Assembly: GCF_001439685.1 (NCBI RefSeq)
Contig: NZ_JYLH01000002.1
Coordinates: 310,001 to 374,000 of the forward strand
DNA from: Pseudomonas libanensis
Lineage (GTDB): Bacteria; Pseudomonadota; Gammaproteobacteria; Pseudomonadales; Pseudomonadaceae
DNA: 64,000 nt
Reading direction: 5' to 3'
The translations under genes and the position numbers were made by a program. Of the stretch, positions 16,466 to 26,080 are shown one piece after another. The number at the start of each line of letters is the position of its first letter. Position 1 is the stretch's first letter. Under the pieces are notes generated by a model. It worked only from the letters and a program-made list of their open reading frames with translations, ran no database searches and was not told where the DNA came from.

Positions 16466-17399
16466 GATCGATATCCTGTCGTTTGGTGAAACCATGGCGA
16501 TGTTTGTCGCCGAGCAGACCGGCGATCTGACCCAGGTCGGGCAGTTCCACAAGCGCATTGCCGGCGCCGACAGCAATGTCGCCATTGGTTTGTCGCGCCT
16601 GGGATTCAACGTCGCCTGGCTGAGCCGGGTGGGTAACGACTCTCTCGGGCGTTTTGTGGTCCAGACGCTGAGCAAGGAGGGGCTCGATTGCCGTCATGTA
16701 GCGGTCGATCCGCTGCACCCCACTGGTTTTCAACTCAAGTCCCGTGAAGAAGCCGGCGCAGATCCCCAGGTGGAGTACTTCCGCAGAGGCTCGGCGGCCA
16801 GTCATTTGTCGATCGCCGATATCAGCCCCACACTGCTTCAAGCCCGTCATCTGCACGCCACCGGGATTCCACCGGCATTGTCGGAAGCCACCCGTGAACT
16901 GTCCTTCGAGCTGATGACGCAGATGCGCAAGGCCGGACGCAGCGTATCGTTCGACCCGAACCTGCGTCCCTCCCTGTGGGCCAGCCAGGCGCAGATGATC
17001 CGCGACATCAACGCCCTCGCCGGCCTGGCCGACTGGGTATTGCCCGGTCTGAGTGAGGGTCGCCTGCTCACCGGTTTCGATGACCCGGCCGACATCGCCG
17101 CGTTCTACCTCGACCAGGGCGCTGAAGCCGTGGCGATCAAGCTCGGCCCCGACGGCGCCTATTACCGCACCCACATGGACCAGGGTTTTGTCGCGGCAGT
17201 CAAGGTGGAAACCGTCGTGGACACCGTCGGCGCCGGCGATGGTTTTGCCGTGGGCATGATCAGCGCGCTGCTGGAAAACTCAAGCTTCCCCGAGGCGGTG
17301 CAGCGCGGCAACTGGATCGGCAGCCGCGCCGTGCAGAGCCGTGGCGATATGGAAGGCTTGCCCAGCCGCAGCGAACTGCCCACACGATCCGTTGCTTGA
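16458..17399 (+). CDS. kguK: 2-ketogluconate kinase (PfkB family)
   Basis: A 313-aa ribokinase/PfkB-family sugar kinase that phosphorylates 2-keto-D-gluconate in the cytoplasm. The N-terminal LSFGETMAMFV and substrate-loop GGADSNVAIGLSRLG-type motif (here AGADSNVAIGLSRLG) and the C-terminal anion-hole motif DTVGAGDGFAVG with catalytic Asp are all present. I start at the ATG giving MSEIDIL, inside the end of kguE; the longer frame adds nine unsupported residues. Next gene kguT follows after 45 bp with its own AGGAG site. Confidence 0.94.
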   Translation: MSEIDILSFGETMAMFVAEQTGDLTQVGQFHKRIAGADSNVAIGLSRLGFNVAWLSRVGNDSLGRFVVQTLSKEGLDCRHVAVDPLHPTGFQLKSREEAGADPQVEYFRRGSAASHLSIADISPTLLQARHLHATGIPPALSEATRELSFELMTQMRKAGRSVSFDPNLRPSLWASQAQMIRDINALAGLADWVLPGLSEGRLLTGFDDPADIAAFYLDQGAEAVAIKLGPDGAYYRTHMDQGFVAAVKVETVVDTVGAGDGFAVGMISALLENSSFPEAVQRGNWIGSRAVQSRGDMEGLPSRSELPTRSVA

Positions 17400-17444
17400 C
17401 CCATTACCTGTTGCCACAACTACAACAAGCTCAGGAGCAACCCC

Positions 17445-18737
17445 ATGGAAATCGTGAAACTCGCCACCCGCCGCTGGTGGTACATCATGCCCATCGTTTT
17501 TATCACTTACAGCCTGGCCTACCTGGACCGCGCCAATTATGGTTTTGCCGCCGCCTCCGGGATGGCCGAAGACCTGATGATCACACCGGGCATGTCCTCG
17601 CTGCTCGGCGCGCTGTTTTTCCTTGGCTACTTTTTCTTCCAGGTGCCGGGGGCGATCTACGCGCAAAAGCGCAGCGTCAAGAAACTGATTTTCGTCAGCC
17701 TGATCCTCTGGGGCGGCCTTGCGACCCTCACCGGCGTGGTCTCCAACGCCTATATGCTGATCGCCATCCGCTTCATGCTCGGGGTGGTCGAAGCGGCAGT
17801 GATGCCGGCGATGCTGGTGTACCTGTGCCACTGGTTCACCCGTGCCGAACGCTCGCGGGCCAATACCTTCCTGATCCTCGGCAACCCGGTGACCATGCTG
17901 TGGATGTCGGTGGTCTCGGGCTACCTGGTGCAGCATTTCAGCTGGCGCTGGATGTTTATCATCGAGGGCCTGCCGGCAGTGTTGTGGGCGTTTATCTGGT
18001 GGAAGCTGGCAGATGAAAAACCCGCCGACGCCAAGTGGCTCAGTGAACAGCATAAAAAAGACCTGGAAACCGCCCTCGCCGCCGAACAGGTGGGGATCAA
18101 GGCAGTGAAGAACTACGCCGAAGCCTTCCGTTCGCCCAAAGTGATCATCCTCGCCCTGCAATTCTTCTGCTGGAGCATCGGCGTGTATGGCTTCGTGCTG
18201 TGGCTGCCGTCGATCCTCAAGGCCGGCTTGCAGATGGACATGGTCGAGGCCGGCTGGCTCTCGGCGCTGCCCTATCTGGCGGCGGTGATCGGCATGTTGG
18301 TGGTGTCCTGGGGCTCGGACAAGCTGCAAAAGCGTAAGCGCTTTGTGTGGCCGCCGTTGCTGATTGCGTCCATCGCCTTTTACGCGTCCTACGTGTTGGG
18401 CGCGGAACATTTCTGGTGGTCCTACACCCTGCTGGTGATCGCCGGGGCGTGCATGTATGCACCCTATGGCCCGTTCTTCGCCATCGTCCCGGAAATCCTG
18501 CCGGCCAACGTTGCCGGGGGCGCCATGGCGCTGATCAACAGCATGGGCGCGCTGGGCTCGTTCGGCGGCTCGTACCTGGTGGGCTACCTCAACAGCAGCA
18601 CCGGCTCGCCCGGCGCTTCGTACCTGCTGATGAGCGGCGCGCTGCTGCTGTCGGTGGTGCTGACGATTTTCCTCAAGCCCGGCGCCAGTGACCGCTCGCC
18701 GGCGCCAACCCTGGAGTTGAAGGTAAAAACCTCATGA
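17445..18737 (+). CDS. kguT: 2-ketogluconate transporter (MFS)
   Basis: A 430-aa major facilitator protein with 12 predicted membrane helices, of the anion:cation symporter subfamily (glucarate/phthalate-like). The N-terminus WYIMPIVFITYSLAYLDRAN is the family signature, and the central loop carries KPADAKWL. It imports 2-ketogluconate made by periplasmic oxidation of glucose. It sits between kguK and kguD; its stop overlaps the kguD start as ATGA. Confidence 0.93.
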   Translation: MEIVKLATRRWWYIMPIVFITYSLAYLDRANYGFAAASGMAEDLMITPGMSSLLGALFFLGYFFFQVPGAIYAQKRSVKKLIFVSLILWGGLATLTGVVSNAYMLIAIRFMLGVVEAAVMPAMLVYLCHWFTRAERSRANTFLILGNPVTMLWMSVVSGYLVQHFSWRWMFIIEGLPAVLWAFIWWKLADEKPADAKWLSEQHKKDLETALAAEQVGIKAVKNYAEAFRSPKVIILALQFFCWSIGVYGFVLWLPSILKAGLQMDMVEAGWLSALPYLAAVIGMLVVSWGSDKLQKRKRFVWPPLLIASIAFYASYVLGAEHFWWSYTLLVIAGACMYAPYGPFFAIVPEILPANVAGGAMALINSMGALGSFGGSYLVGYLNSSTGSPGASYLLMSGALLLSVVLTIFLKPGASDRSPAPTLELKVKTS

Positions 18738-19711
18738 AAAAGTCCGTTGTGTTGTACAAGAAACTGTCCGCGCCGCTGATGGCCCGCCTGCATGAGCAGG
18801 CCGAGGTCACGCTGATCGATGCACTGGATGAGACCGGCCTGGCCAAACTGCGCGATGCGTTGCCCAGCGCCCATGGCCTGTTGGGTGCAAGCCTGCGCCT
18901 GGATGCCCAGTTGCTCGCCCTGGCACCCAAGCTGGAAGCAGTGGCCAGCGTCTCGGTGGGCGTCGACAACTACGACATCGACTACCTGACCCAACGCGGC
19001 ATCCTGCTCAGCAACACCCCGGATGTGCTCACCGAAACCACCGCCGACACCGGCTTTGCGCTGATCCTGGCGACCGCCCGGCGTGTGGTCGAGCTGGCCG
19101 ACATGGTGCGTGCCGGACAGTGGAACAAGAACATCGGCCCGGCGCATTTCGGTAGCGATGTGCATGGCAAGACGTTGGGTATCATCGGCATGGGCCGCAT
19201 CGGCGAAGCCTTGGCCCAGCGCGGGCATTTTGGCTTCGGCATGCCAGTGATCTACCACAGCCATTCGCCCAAGCCTGCGGTGGAGGCGCGCTTTGGCGCG
19301 CAGTACCGAAGCCTCCAGGACTTGCTCAAAGAGGCGGATTTTGTCTGCCTGACCCTGCCGCTGACCGCTGAAACCGAGAAGCTGATTGGCACTGAAGAAT
19401 TCGCGCTGATGGGGCCGGAGACGATATTTATCAATATCTCCCGGGGCAAGGTGGTGGATGAGGCTGCGCTGGTTGAAGCGTTGGCGCAACGCACCATCCG
19501 CGCGGCGGGGTTGGATGTGTTCGAGAAGGAACCGCTCAGCCACGACTCGCCGTTGCTGCGCTTGAACAACGTGGTGGCGACGCCGCATATCGGCTCCGCC
19601 ACCCATGAGACGCGGGAGGCGATGGCCAAGTGTGCGGTGGATAATCTGCTGCAGGCCTTGTCGGGTGAGCGGCCGCAAAACCTGGTGAACCCGGCCGTCT
19701 GGAAACAGTGA
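18734..19711 (+). CDS. kguD: 2-keto-6-phosphogluconate reductase (2-hydroxyacid dehydrogenase)
   Basis: A 325-aa D-isomer-specific 2-hydroxyacid dehydrogenase that reduces 2-keto-6-phosphogluconate to 6-phosphogluconate, feeding Entner-Doudoroff and pentose phosphate pathways. The NAD(P)-binding motif is LGIIGMGRIGEALAQRG (about 150-166). The catalytic Arg lies in NISRGKVVDE, the Glu in LDVFEKEP, and the His in ATPHIGSAT. Last gene of the kgu operon. The related GhrB glyoxylate reductase is the main alternative name, but context decides for KguD. Confidence 0.93.
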   Translation: MKKSVVLYKKLSAPLMARLHEQAEVTLIDALDETGLAKLRDALPSAHGLLGASLRLDAQLLALAPKLEAVASVSVGVDNYDIDYLTQRGILLSNTPDVLTETTADTGFALILATARRVVELADMVRAGQWNKNIGPAHFGSDVHGKTLGIIGMGRIGEALAQRGHFGFGMPVIYHSHSPKPAVEARFGAQYRSLQDLLKEADFVCLTLPLTAETEKLIGTEEFALMGPETIFINISRGKVVDEAALVEALAQRTIRAAGLDVFEKEPLSHDSPLLRLNNVVATPHIGSATHETREAMAKCAVDNLLQALSGERPQNLVNPAVWKQ

Positions 19712-19714
19712 ACC

Positions 19715-19877
19715 CATGTGGGAGGGGCGGTGCGACGATTCGACTTGCCCCCGATGGCGGCCTGACAGCCGACCTGGATCTTGGATTAGACCGAGTACAT
19801 ATCCGTTGCTGCGGTAACGGCCACTTAGGGTTACGCCCTTACGGCGTGTCACTTTTGTAAAGGCACAAAAGTAACCA
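19715..19877. repeat. Composite intergenic repeat, copy 1 (REP plus about 120-bp unit)
   Basis: A half REP (interrupted by about 16 extra bases near 19732-19748) followed by a unit with landmarks GATGGCGGCCTGACAGCCGA, CGAGTACATATCCGTTGCTG and AACGGCCACTTAGGGTT, ending with ACAAAAGTAACC. The same landmarks recur inverted at 44773-44915. The whole gap 19712-20177 has no gene I can support; it holds this repeat, a long inverted repeat and a single REP. Confidence 0.8.
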
Positions 19878-19924
19878 AAAGGCCTTCGCCCCAACACTCG
19901 GCACCTCGCTTAGGCTCGGTGTGC

Positions 19925-20031
19925 CCGAACGCAGGCTTGAATCCGTGGGCCGCCGCCACGCGCCATCCATGGCGCGGGGCGGCTAACCCGGCGTCCTGCC
20001 GGGTTACCCACGGATTCAAGCCTGCGTTCGG
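19925..20031. repeat. Long perfect inverted repeat (25-bp arms)
   Basis: Arms of 25 bp at 19925-19949 and 20007-20031 are exact reverse complements (outer end CCGAACGCAGGC, inner end TCCGTGGG). The 57-bp centre holds two more palindromes: CGCGCCAT/ATGGCGCG and AACCCGGC/GCCGGGTT. The RNA would fold into a branched hairpin. It could be a strong transcription barrier after kguD or a small mobile repeat; no coding potential is seen. Confidence 0.85.
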
Positions 20032-20123
20032 CCAGCGTGTTTGACGGGGCGCCTGAGATCAAGATCAAAAACCACAGCAACAGCAACAGCAACAGCGCAA
20101 GAGCAAGCAGTTGTGTAGATACC

Positions 20124-20153
20124 TATGGCTATCGGGGGCAAGCCCCCTCCCAC
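20124..20153. repeat. Single REP unit
   Basis: GGCTATCGGGGGCAAGCCCC followed by CTCCCAC, one REP half. Together with the half REP at 19715 it could be the right end of a REPIN split by later insertions. Just upstream (near 20080-20098) is a short CAGCAA hexamer run. Confidence 0.75.
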
Positions 20154-20177
20154 ATTTCGACGGCATTCCAACGTAGG

Positions 20178-21803
20178 TCAGATAACGAACCGCGCCACCA
20201 TCCCATTCAAATCCACCGCCAACCTCGACAGTTCATGGCTGGCTGCGCTGGTCTGGTTGGCGCCCGCCGCTGACTGGGTGGCCAGGTCGCGGATGTTGAC
20301 GAGGTTGCGGTCCACTTCGCGGGAGACCTGGGCCTGTTCTTCTGACGCGCTGGCGATTACCAGGTTGCGTTCGTTGATCAGGCTGATGGACTGGGTGATC
20401 TGCTCCAGCGCCACGCCAGCGGCGCGGGCCATTTCCAGGGTGGCCTGGGTACGTTGGTTGCTTTGCTGCATGGACTGCACGGCTTCACCGGTGCCGTTCT
20501 GGATGCCGGCAACCATCTTCTCGATTTCCTGGGTCGACTGCGCGGTGCGATGGGCCAGGGCCCGCACTTCATCGGCAACCACCGCAAAGCCACGCCCGGC
20601 TTCGCCTGCACGGGCCGCTTCAATCGCGGCGTTGAGCGCCAGCAAATTGGTCTGCTCAGCAATGGCGCGGATCACGTCGAGGACCTTGCCGATATCCCGA
20701 CCTTGAGTCGCCAGGCCTTCGATCATCACCGCAGTGGTTTGCACATCCTGGGTCATGGTCTGGATCGCGCCGACAGTGTCCATCACGCGGTCGCGGCCTT
20801 CGCGCGCCGCCTGGTTGGACTGCCCGGACGCCTCAGAGGTGGAGACAGCATTACGCGCTACTTCTTCTACCGCCGCCGTCATTTCGTTGACAGCTGTGGC
20901 GGCCTGATCGATTTCATTATTCTGTTGTTGCAGGCCGCGGGAGGCTTCCTCGGTCACCGCACTCAGCTCTTCTGCCGCCGAAGCCAGCTGCGTGGCCGAG
21001 CCGGCGATATGCTGGATGGTCTGGCGCAGGTTGGCCTGCATGCTCGACAAGGCGCTGAGCAAGCGCGCAGGTTCATCCTTGCCATCGTCCGCAAAGGTTT
21101 TGCTGAGGTTGCCGGCAGCAATGGTCTCGGCAACTTCCACGGCTTTGCGCAATGGCGTGACGATGCTGCGGGTCAGCAGCCAGGCCAACAGCACCGTGAG
21201 CAATGCGGCCACCACCGACACTGCCACCACCCCCGTGATTGCACCCTCGTAACTGTCCCCAGCCGCCGCGTCAGCGGTTTTCGCATCCGCGGCGTTGAGG
21301 GCGATCAGCTTGTTCAACTGCTCGCCCATCTGGTCGGTGCCGTCCTTGATGCGGCTGTTGATCAGCACGCGCATTTCATCGACCTTGCCTTGCTTGGACA
21401 ACACCAGCATGTCGGCCTGGGCCTTCAGGTAGTTATCCAGCGTTACGCTGAAGGTCTTGTACAACTCTGCCTCTTGCGCCCCCATCGGTAACTGGACGTA
21501 ATGGGCCTGGGCAGCCTTGACCTTGTCGGTCAGCACGCCGATGCGGGTTTCGGCTTCCTGCAGGGCAGCCGGTTCGCGGTTGACCAACACCCGGAACGAC
21601 AGGATGCGCATACGCAGTACGTTTTCAGTGATGTTGCCCAGGGACGTCACGCTGGGCAGCTGGGTTGCGCTCATGTCCACGGAAGACTGCCGGATCTGCG
21701 TCATGCGGTTGACCGCAAACACCCCCAGGATGACCACCAACAATGCAATGAAGGCGAAACCGAGAAACGCACGAGGGGCGATATTCAGATGACGAAGGGA
21801 CAT
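20178..21803 (-). CDS. Methyl-accepting chemotaxis protein
   Basis: A 541-aa transmembrane chemoreceptor. Order: basic N-terminus and TM1 (about 10-32), a four-helix-bundle periplasmic ligand domain (4HB_MCP, about 33-190), TM2 (about 190-212), HAMP (about 213-265), then the cytoplasmic signalling coiled coil with the hairpin tip [19 protein letters not shown]. It ends VARFVI without a CheR/CheB pentapeptide tether. The longer frame adds 21 residues; I start at the ATG giving [14 protein letters not shown] because it places a typical MCP N-terminus first. The attractant is not predictable. Confidence 0.94.
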   Translation of the reverse strand: MSLRHLNIAPRAFLGFAFIALLVVILGVFAVNRMTQIRQSSVDMSATQLPSVTSLGNITENVLRMRILSFRVLVNREPAALQEAETRIGVLTDKVKAAQAHYVQLPMGAQEAELYKTFSVTLDNYLKAQADMLVLSKQGKVDEMRVLINSRIKDGTDQMGEQLNKLIALNAADAKTADAAAGDSYEGAITGVVAVSVVAALLTVLLAWLLTRSIVTPLRKAVEVAETIAAGNLSKTFADDGKDEPARLLSALSSMQANLRQTIQHIAGSATQLASAAEELSAVTEEASRGLQQQNNEIDQAATAVNEMTAAVEEVARNAVSTSEASGQSNQAAREGRDRVMDTVGAIQTMTQDVQTTAVMIEGLATQGRDIGKVLDVIRAIAEQTNLLALNAAIEAARAGEAGRGFAVVADEVRALAHRTAQSTQEIEKMVAGIQNGTGEAVQSMQQSNQRTQATLEMARAAGVALEQITQSISLINERNLVIASASEEQAQVSREVDRNLVNIRDLATQSAAGANQTSAASHELSRLAVDLNGMVARFVI

Positions 21804-22038
21804 AGGGTTGCTCTCAGAAGTAGTGTTTGCGAGCATCCCTGCCGCGAAACGATCCGTCAGCGTCAACGCGCTGGCCAGAGACCTTGGTCACCACTGTTGT
21901 CGTTTTAATGTGGGCCTATATTCACTATCGGCCGCGACAGGGGTTTTGCGCAGGGTCTTTATTAATATTTTTTTACACTTCTGACGGCTGGCCGTTTCTG
22001 GCATTCTTCGCCTCCATTTTCCGACCCGAGCCATCATT

Positions 22039-23466
22039 TTGTCTGACGCTCAAGCCCCCCGCCCGCGCTATAAATCCGACCTGATCTATGGCCTGGAAGA
22101 CCGCCCGCACTTCACCGCCGCGATATTTGCCGCCCTGCAGCACGTCTTGGCCAGTTTCGTCGGCATCATCACCCCAACGCTGATCGTCGGCGGCGTACTC
22201 GGCCTGGAAAGCGAGGTGCCGTACCTGGTGAGCATGGCGCTGTTCGTCTCGGGGCTCGGCACCTTCGTGCAGGCACGCACGTTCGGGCCGGTGGGCTCGG
22301 GCCTGTTGTGCCTGCAAGGCACCAGCTTTTCGTTTATCAGCGTGATTCTCAGCGCCGGTTTCATGGTCAAGGCCCGGGGCGGCGGCACCGATGAAATTCT
22401 GTCGACGATCTTTGGCATCTGCTTTTTCGCCGCGTTTATCGAGGTGGTGCTGAGCCAGTTCATCGGCAAGCTGCGCAAGCTGATCACCCCGGTGGTCACC
22501 GGCACCATCATTACCCTGATGGGCCTGTCGCTGATCAAGGTGGCGGTCACCGACATGGCCGGTGGCTATGGCGCCAGCGACCTGGGCGCCGCGGGCAATA
22601 TGGGCCTGGCAGCGCTGGTGCTGCTGACCATCGTGGTTCTCAACCGGTTCAGCAACCCGTTCCTGCGCCTGGGTTCGATCGTGATCGGCCTGAGCCTGGG
22701 TTTCTTCGTCGCGTGGTGGCTCGGCCGGGTCGACATGGCCGCCCTGCCCCAGGTGCCACTGATCAGCGTGCCGGTGCCGTTCAAGTACGGTTTCTCGTTC
22801 GACTGGGTGGCGTTTATCCCGGTGGCGGTGATCTTCCTGATTTCACCCCTGGAAGCCGCCGGTGACCTGACTGCCAACTCGATGATTTCCCAGCAACCGG
22901 TCAAGGGCCCGCTGTATATCAAGCGCATCAAGTCCGGCCTGTTGGCCGACGGCCTCAACTCGGCGATGGCTGCTACTTTCAACAGCTTGCCGATGGTGAC
23001 CTTCGCCCAGAACAACGGGGTAATCCAATTGACCGGCGTGGCCAGCCGCTACGTCGCCTATTTTATTGCCGGCCTGCTGGTGCTGCTGGGGCTGTTCCCG
23101 ATGATTGGCGCGGTGCTGCAACTGATGCCCAAGCCAGTGCTGGGCGGCGCAACCCTGATCATGTTCGGCACCGTGGCCGTGGCCGGGATCAAGATCCTCG
23201 CCGAAGCCGGCCTGCATCGGCGCAATGTGCTGATCGTGGCAATCTCCCTGGGCATGGGCCTGGGCGTTGCCGCCGTACCGGAAGTACTGCGCGACCTGCC
23301 CAAGGCGCTGCACAACATCTTCGAGTCGCCGATCACCGTGGGCGCGTTCTGTGCAATCCTGCTGAACATTTTCCTGCCCGAAGAGTTCATAGAGCTGGAA
23401 GAAGATGAATTCGATCCGGAGTCTTCTACCCTCAAGGTCATGCAAGACCCCGACGTCACGACATAA
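22039..23466 (+). CDS. NCS2-family purine/pyrimidine permease
   Basis: A 475-aa proton-coupled nucleobase symporter with about 12-14 membrane segments. Family motifs are the TM1 LQHVLASF (QH motif), CLQGTSFSFISV in TM3, and the TM8-10 region with SPLEAAGDLTANSM, followed by NSLPMVTFAQNNGVIQLTGV. The latter are characteristic of XanQ/UacT-type xanthine or urate carriers rather than uracil ones, but the substrate is an inference. The start codon is TTG. A WHy-domain lipoprotein gene follows after 16 bp. Confidence 0.92.
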   Translation: MSDAQAPRPRYKSDLIYGLEDRPHFTAAIFAALQHVLASFVGIITPTLIVGGVLGLESEVPYLVSMALFVSGLGTFVQARTFGPVGSGLLCLQGTSFSFISVILSAGFMVKARGGGTDEILSTIFGICFFAAFIEVVLSQFIGKLRKLITPVVTGTIITLMGLSLIKVAVTDMAGGYGASDLGAAGNMGLAALVLLTIVVLNRFSNPFLRLGSIVIGLSLGFFVAWWLGRVDMAALPQVPLISVPVPFKYGFSFDWVAFIPVAVIFLISPLEAAGDLTANSMISQQPVKGPLYIKRIKSGLLADGLNSAMAATFNSLPMVTFAQNNGVIQLTGVASRYVAYFIAGLLVLLGLFPMIGAVLQLMPKPVLGGATLIMFGTVAVAGIKILAEAGLHRRNVLIVAISLGMGLGVAAVPEVLRDLPKALHNIFESPITVGAFCAILLNIFLPEEFIELEEDEFDPESSTLKVMQDPDVTT

Positions 23467-23482
23467 TAGGAGCGCCTTTCAT

Positions 23483-23944
23483 ATGCGTAAGCTCATGGTT
23501 CTATCGCTGTTGCTGCTGACCTTGAGCGCCTGCGCACTGTTCCCCAACCGTGACCCGGTCAACATCAACGTCGTGGGCATCGAGCCGCTGCAAAGCCAGG
23601 ACCTGGAAGTGCGCTTCGCGGTGAAGCTGCGGGTGCAGAACCCCAATGAAACCGTGATCGACTACAACGGTGTGGCCCTGGACCTGGAGGTCAATGGCCG
23701 ACCGTTGGCCTCAGGCGTGAGTGACCAGGCCGGCCGCATCCCACGCTTCTCCGAGACGGTGCTGATGGTGCCGGTCAGCGTTTCGGCGTTTTCGGTGTTG
23801 CGCCAGACCCTGGGCCTGAGCCAGACCCAAAGCCTGAACAACCTGCCCTACGTGCTGCGTGGCAAACTGGCGGGTGGATTGTTCGGCACCATGCGTTTCG
23901 TAGAGCGCGGCACGCTGGACTTGCCCAACACCGCCACTTGGTAA
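23483..23944 (+). CDS. LEA14/WHy-domain lipoprotein
   Basis: A 153-aa lipoprotein. Signal peptide ends in the lipobox LSAC (Cys at about 17). The mature part is a single water-stress/hypersensitive-response (WHy, LEA type 2) beta-sandwich, with LRVQNPNETVIDYNGVALDLEVNG as the typical strand pair given here in short form. RBS AGGAG precedes the chosen ATG; longer in-frame starts lie inside the permease gene. The role in Pseudomonas is not known; plant relatives bind in desiccation protection. Confidence 0.88.
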   Translation: MRKLMVLSLLLLTLSACALFPNRDPVNINVVGIEPLQSQDLEVRFAVKLRVQNPNETVIDYNGVALDLEVNGRPLASGVSDQAGRIPRFSETVLMVPVSVSAFSVLRQTLGLSQTQSLNNLPYVLRGKLAGGLFGTMRFVERGTLDLPNTATW

Positions 23945-24052
23945 GGCTCATGCAACCGACACTGCTGTCGCGGTGGCGCGCCCACGGGAGACCTGGAGAA
24001 TCATCCGCGAAGAATGGCTGAAAACCAGATCCTCCAAATGCTGAAGATACTC

Positions 24053-24133
24053 TGGGCGGGGGCTTGCCCAAATGCCGAACAGTTGAGGCTTTTTGTAGGA
24101 GGGCGATATAGGACTTGCCCCCTCCCTCATTTT
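24053..24133. repeat. Degenerate REPIN
   Basis: Remnants GGCGGGGGCTTGCCC at the left and GACTTGCCCCCTCCCTCA at the right frame a 40-bp spacer. Several substitutions against intact copies elsewhere in the window suggest decay. It fills the gap between the convergent lipoprotein and nitrilase genes and may help terminate both. Confidence 0.65.
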
Positions 24134-24142
24134 TTACAGCGT

Positions 24143-25069
24143 TCAGTCAGTGACGAAACGAACGCCGGGCTTGGCGCGCTCGTCCACGGTCAGTTCAAAA
24201 ATATCCGGCCGGGCGTAGTGCCCCACCACGTCATAGTCGTAGCGCGCCCGCACCAAATCATCCGTATCGATCTGCGCCGTCAATAACCCCGCCTGCCCGA
24301 GCAACGGCCCAGCCAGAATGTCGCCCATGGGCCCGACAATCACGCTGCCACCGGCAATCAACGGACGATCTGCGGGCCAGTTGGCAACCTCAACACCCAA
24401 CGCCTCTGGCGATGCCTGCACCTGACAGGCACTCACGACAAAACAGCGCCCTTCATGGGCGATATGGCGCATGCTCACCTGCCACATCTCGCGCTCGTCC
24501 ACCGTGGGTGCACACCACACCTCTACCCCTTTGGCGTACATCGCGGTACGCAGCAGCGGCATCATGTTTTCCCAGCACACCGCGCCGCCGATACGTCCAA
24601 CTGCCGCGTCGATCACCGGCAGCGTCGAGCCATCGCCTTTGCCCCAGATCAGCCGTTCGGTACCGGTCGGCATCAACTTGCGATGCTTGGCAACCAGGCC
24701 GCCCACCGGTTCGAAATACAACACTGTGCAATACAGCGTGCTGCCACTGCGCTCGATCACACCGAGTACCAGGCTGGCACCGGTGCGCGCCGACAACCCG
24801 GCCAGTGCCTCGGTCTCCGCGCCCGGCACATCGATGGCATTGGCAAAATACCGCGCAAACGCTTCACGCCCTTGGGGCAGTCGATAGCCCAACTGCGTAC
24901 CGAAGCTTTCGCCCTTTGGATAGCCGCCCAGCAACGCCTCGGGCATGACCACCAATTGCGCGCCACTGCGCAAAATCTCATCTTCAAAAGTCAGGATCTG
25001 CGCGAGGGTTTCAGCCTTGCCACTGGGCAAGGAACCAATTTGCAAGGCAGCGACGGTAGAAACAGGCAT
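24143..25069 (-). CDS. Nitrilase (carbon-nitrogen hydrolase)
   Basis: A 308-aa cytoplasmic hydrolase of the nitrilase branch. The catalytic triad is visible as E44 ([10 protein letters not shown]), K131 (KHRKLMPT) and C165 ([11 protein letters not shown]). The CWENMMP and [11 protein letters not shown] motifs are those of true nitrilases (nitrile to carboxylate plus ammonia) rather than amidases. I start at the ATG giving MPVSTVAAL because GGAG sits 8 bp before it; a GTG nine bases upstream overlaps that RBS. A LysR regulator is transcribed divergently and is the likely controller. Confidence 0.9.
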   Translation of the reverse strand: MPVSTVAALQIGSLPSGKAETLAQILTFEDEILRSGAQLVVMPEALLGGYPKGESFGTQLGYRLPQGREAFARYFANAIDVPGAETEALAGLSARTGASLVLGVIERSGSTLYCTVLYFEPVGGLVAKHRKLMPTGTERLIWGKGDGSTLPVIDAAVGRIGGAVCWENMMPLLRTAMYAKGVEVWCAPTVDEREMWQVSMRHIAHEGRCFVVSACQVQASPEALGVEVANWPADRPLIAGGSVIVGPMGDILAGPLLGQAGLLTAQIDTDDLVRARYDYDVVGHYARPDIFELTVDERAKPGVRFVTD

Positions 25070-25150
25070 CAGGATCACTCCGATAGTGGGGGTTGCCCAT
25101 TCTCCGGCCAGGCTCGATCATGAATAAAGCCCACTTCAGTGCTAAATGAT

Positions 25151-26080
25151 ATGAGCCAAATGAATATCGCACAGGTCGACCTTAACCTGCTCAAAACCTT
25201 CGAAGCCCTGCATGACGAGTCCAGCGCCAGCCGCGCAGCGTTGCGCCTGGGGGTGACGCAATCGGCGATCAGTGCCGGCTTGCGGCGTTTGCGCGAGGTG
25301 TATGGCGACCCATTGTTTATCCGCACTGGCCGCGGCCTGGCGCCGACATTGCGCGCCAATCAGTTGAAACCGGTGATCAGCGAGGCGTTGGATCGCTGCC
25401 GGCAGAGCCTGGCGATGATCAACCCGGATAACCTGCACTACGAGGGGCGCTCGGTGGTCTTGGGGCTGTCCGATGACTTCGAGGTTGCTTATGGTCGCCG
25501 ACTGATGGACGCCATCGCCCAGCGCCTGCCGAAACTGCGGGTGGTCTTTCGCCAGACCCACAGCCAAATCGTCGCTGGCGCCCTGCTTGACCGCAACCTG
25601 GACCTGGCCATCACCGCTGGCGGTTTTGCCGAGCGCAGGCTGAGTCGACAGGTACTGGGGGAAGGTAATTATCGCTGCTTGATGGACCCATCCAGCCTGG
25701 CGCCCGGCCAGCAACGTATCGACCTTGAGGAGTTCGTCGCACGGGAGCATGTGCTGGTGTCGTCGGGCGGGTTTATCGGCATTACCGACGAAGGCTTGGC
25801 GGCGCAGGGCTTGAGGCGCCAGGTGTGTGCGTCCACCAGCCACTTCGCCGCGCTGCCGTACTTGCTCAAAGGCAGCGCGGCGGTGGCGACGATTCCCGGG
25901 CATGCGGCCCAGGCCATCGCGCAGATGACCGGCCTGCAGGTGCTGCCTTGCCCGTTGGTGCTGCCGCGCTACCCGGTGGAGCTGGGCTGGCGCACCCAGA
26001 CCCAACTTGATCCGCTGTTGCTCAAGGTGCGCGAGGCGGTTAGGGCGTGCTTTACTTCGCCGCCGCCATCAGCTTGTTGA
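25151..26080 (+). CDS. LysR-family transcriptional regulator
   Basis: A 309-aa regulator. N-terminal winged HTH (about 8-65) with DLNLLKTFEALHDESSASRA and VTQSAISAGLRRLREVYGDP; the C-terminal effector domain resembles NodD/NahR-type LysR proteins. It is divergent from the nitrilase gene with 81 bp between them, the classical arrangement for a LysR regulator and its target. RBS is weak, so a start at 25160 is possible. The 3' end overlaps the convergent small gene by 29 bp. Confidence 0.88.
   Translation: MSQMNIAQVDLNLLKTFEALHDESSASRAALRLGVTQSAISAGLRRLREVYGDPLFIRTGRGLAPTLRANQLKPVISEALDRCRQSLAMINPDNLHYEGRSVVLGLSDDFEVAYGRRLMDAIAQRLPKLRVVFRQTHSQIVAGALLDRNLDLAITAGGFAERRLSRQVLGEGNYRCLMDPSSLAPGQQRIDLEEFVAREHVLVSSGGFIGITDEGLAAQGLRRQVCASTSHFAALPYLLKGSAAVATIPGHAAQAIAQMTGLQVLPCPLVLPRYPVELGWRTQTQLDPLLLKVREAVRACFTSPPPSAC

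Noticed and set aside
20080..20098. CAGCAA hexamer run
   Set aside because: Only about three units in a repeat-rich gap; too short to claim phase variation.
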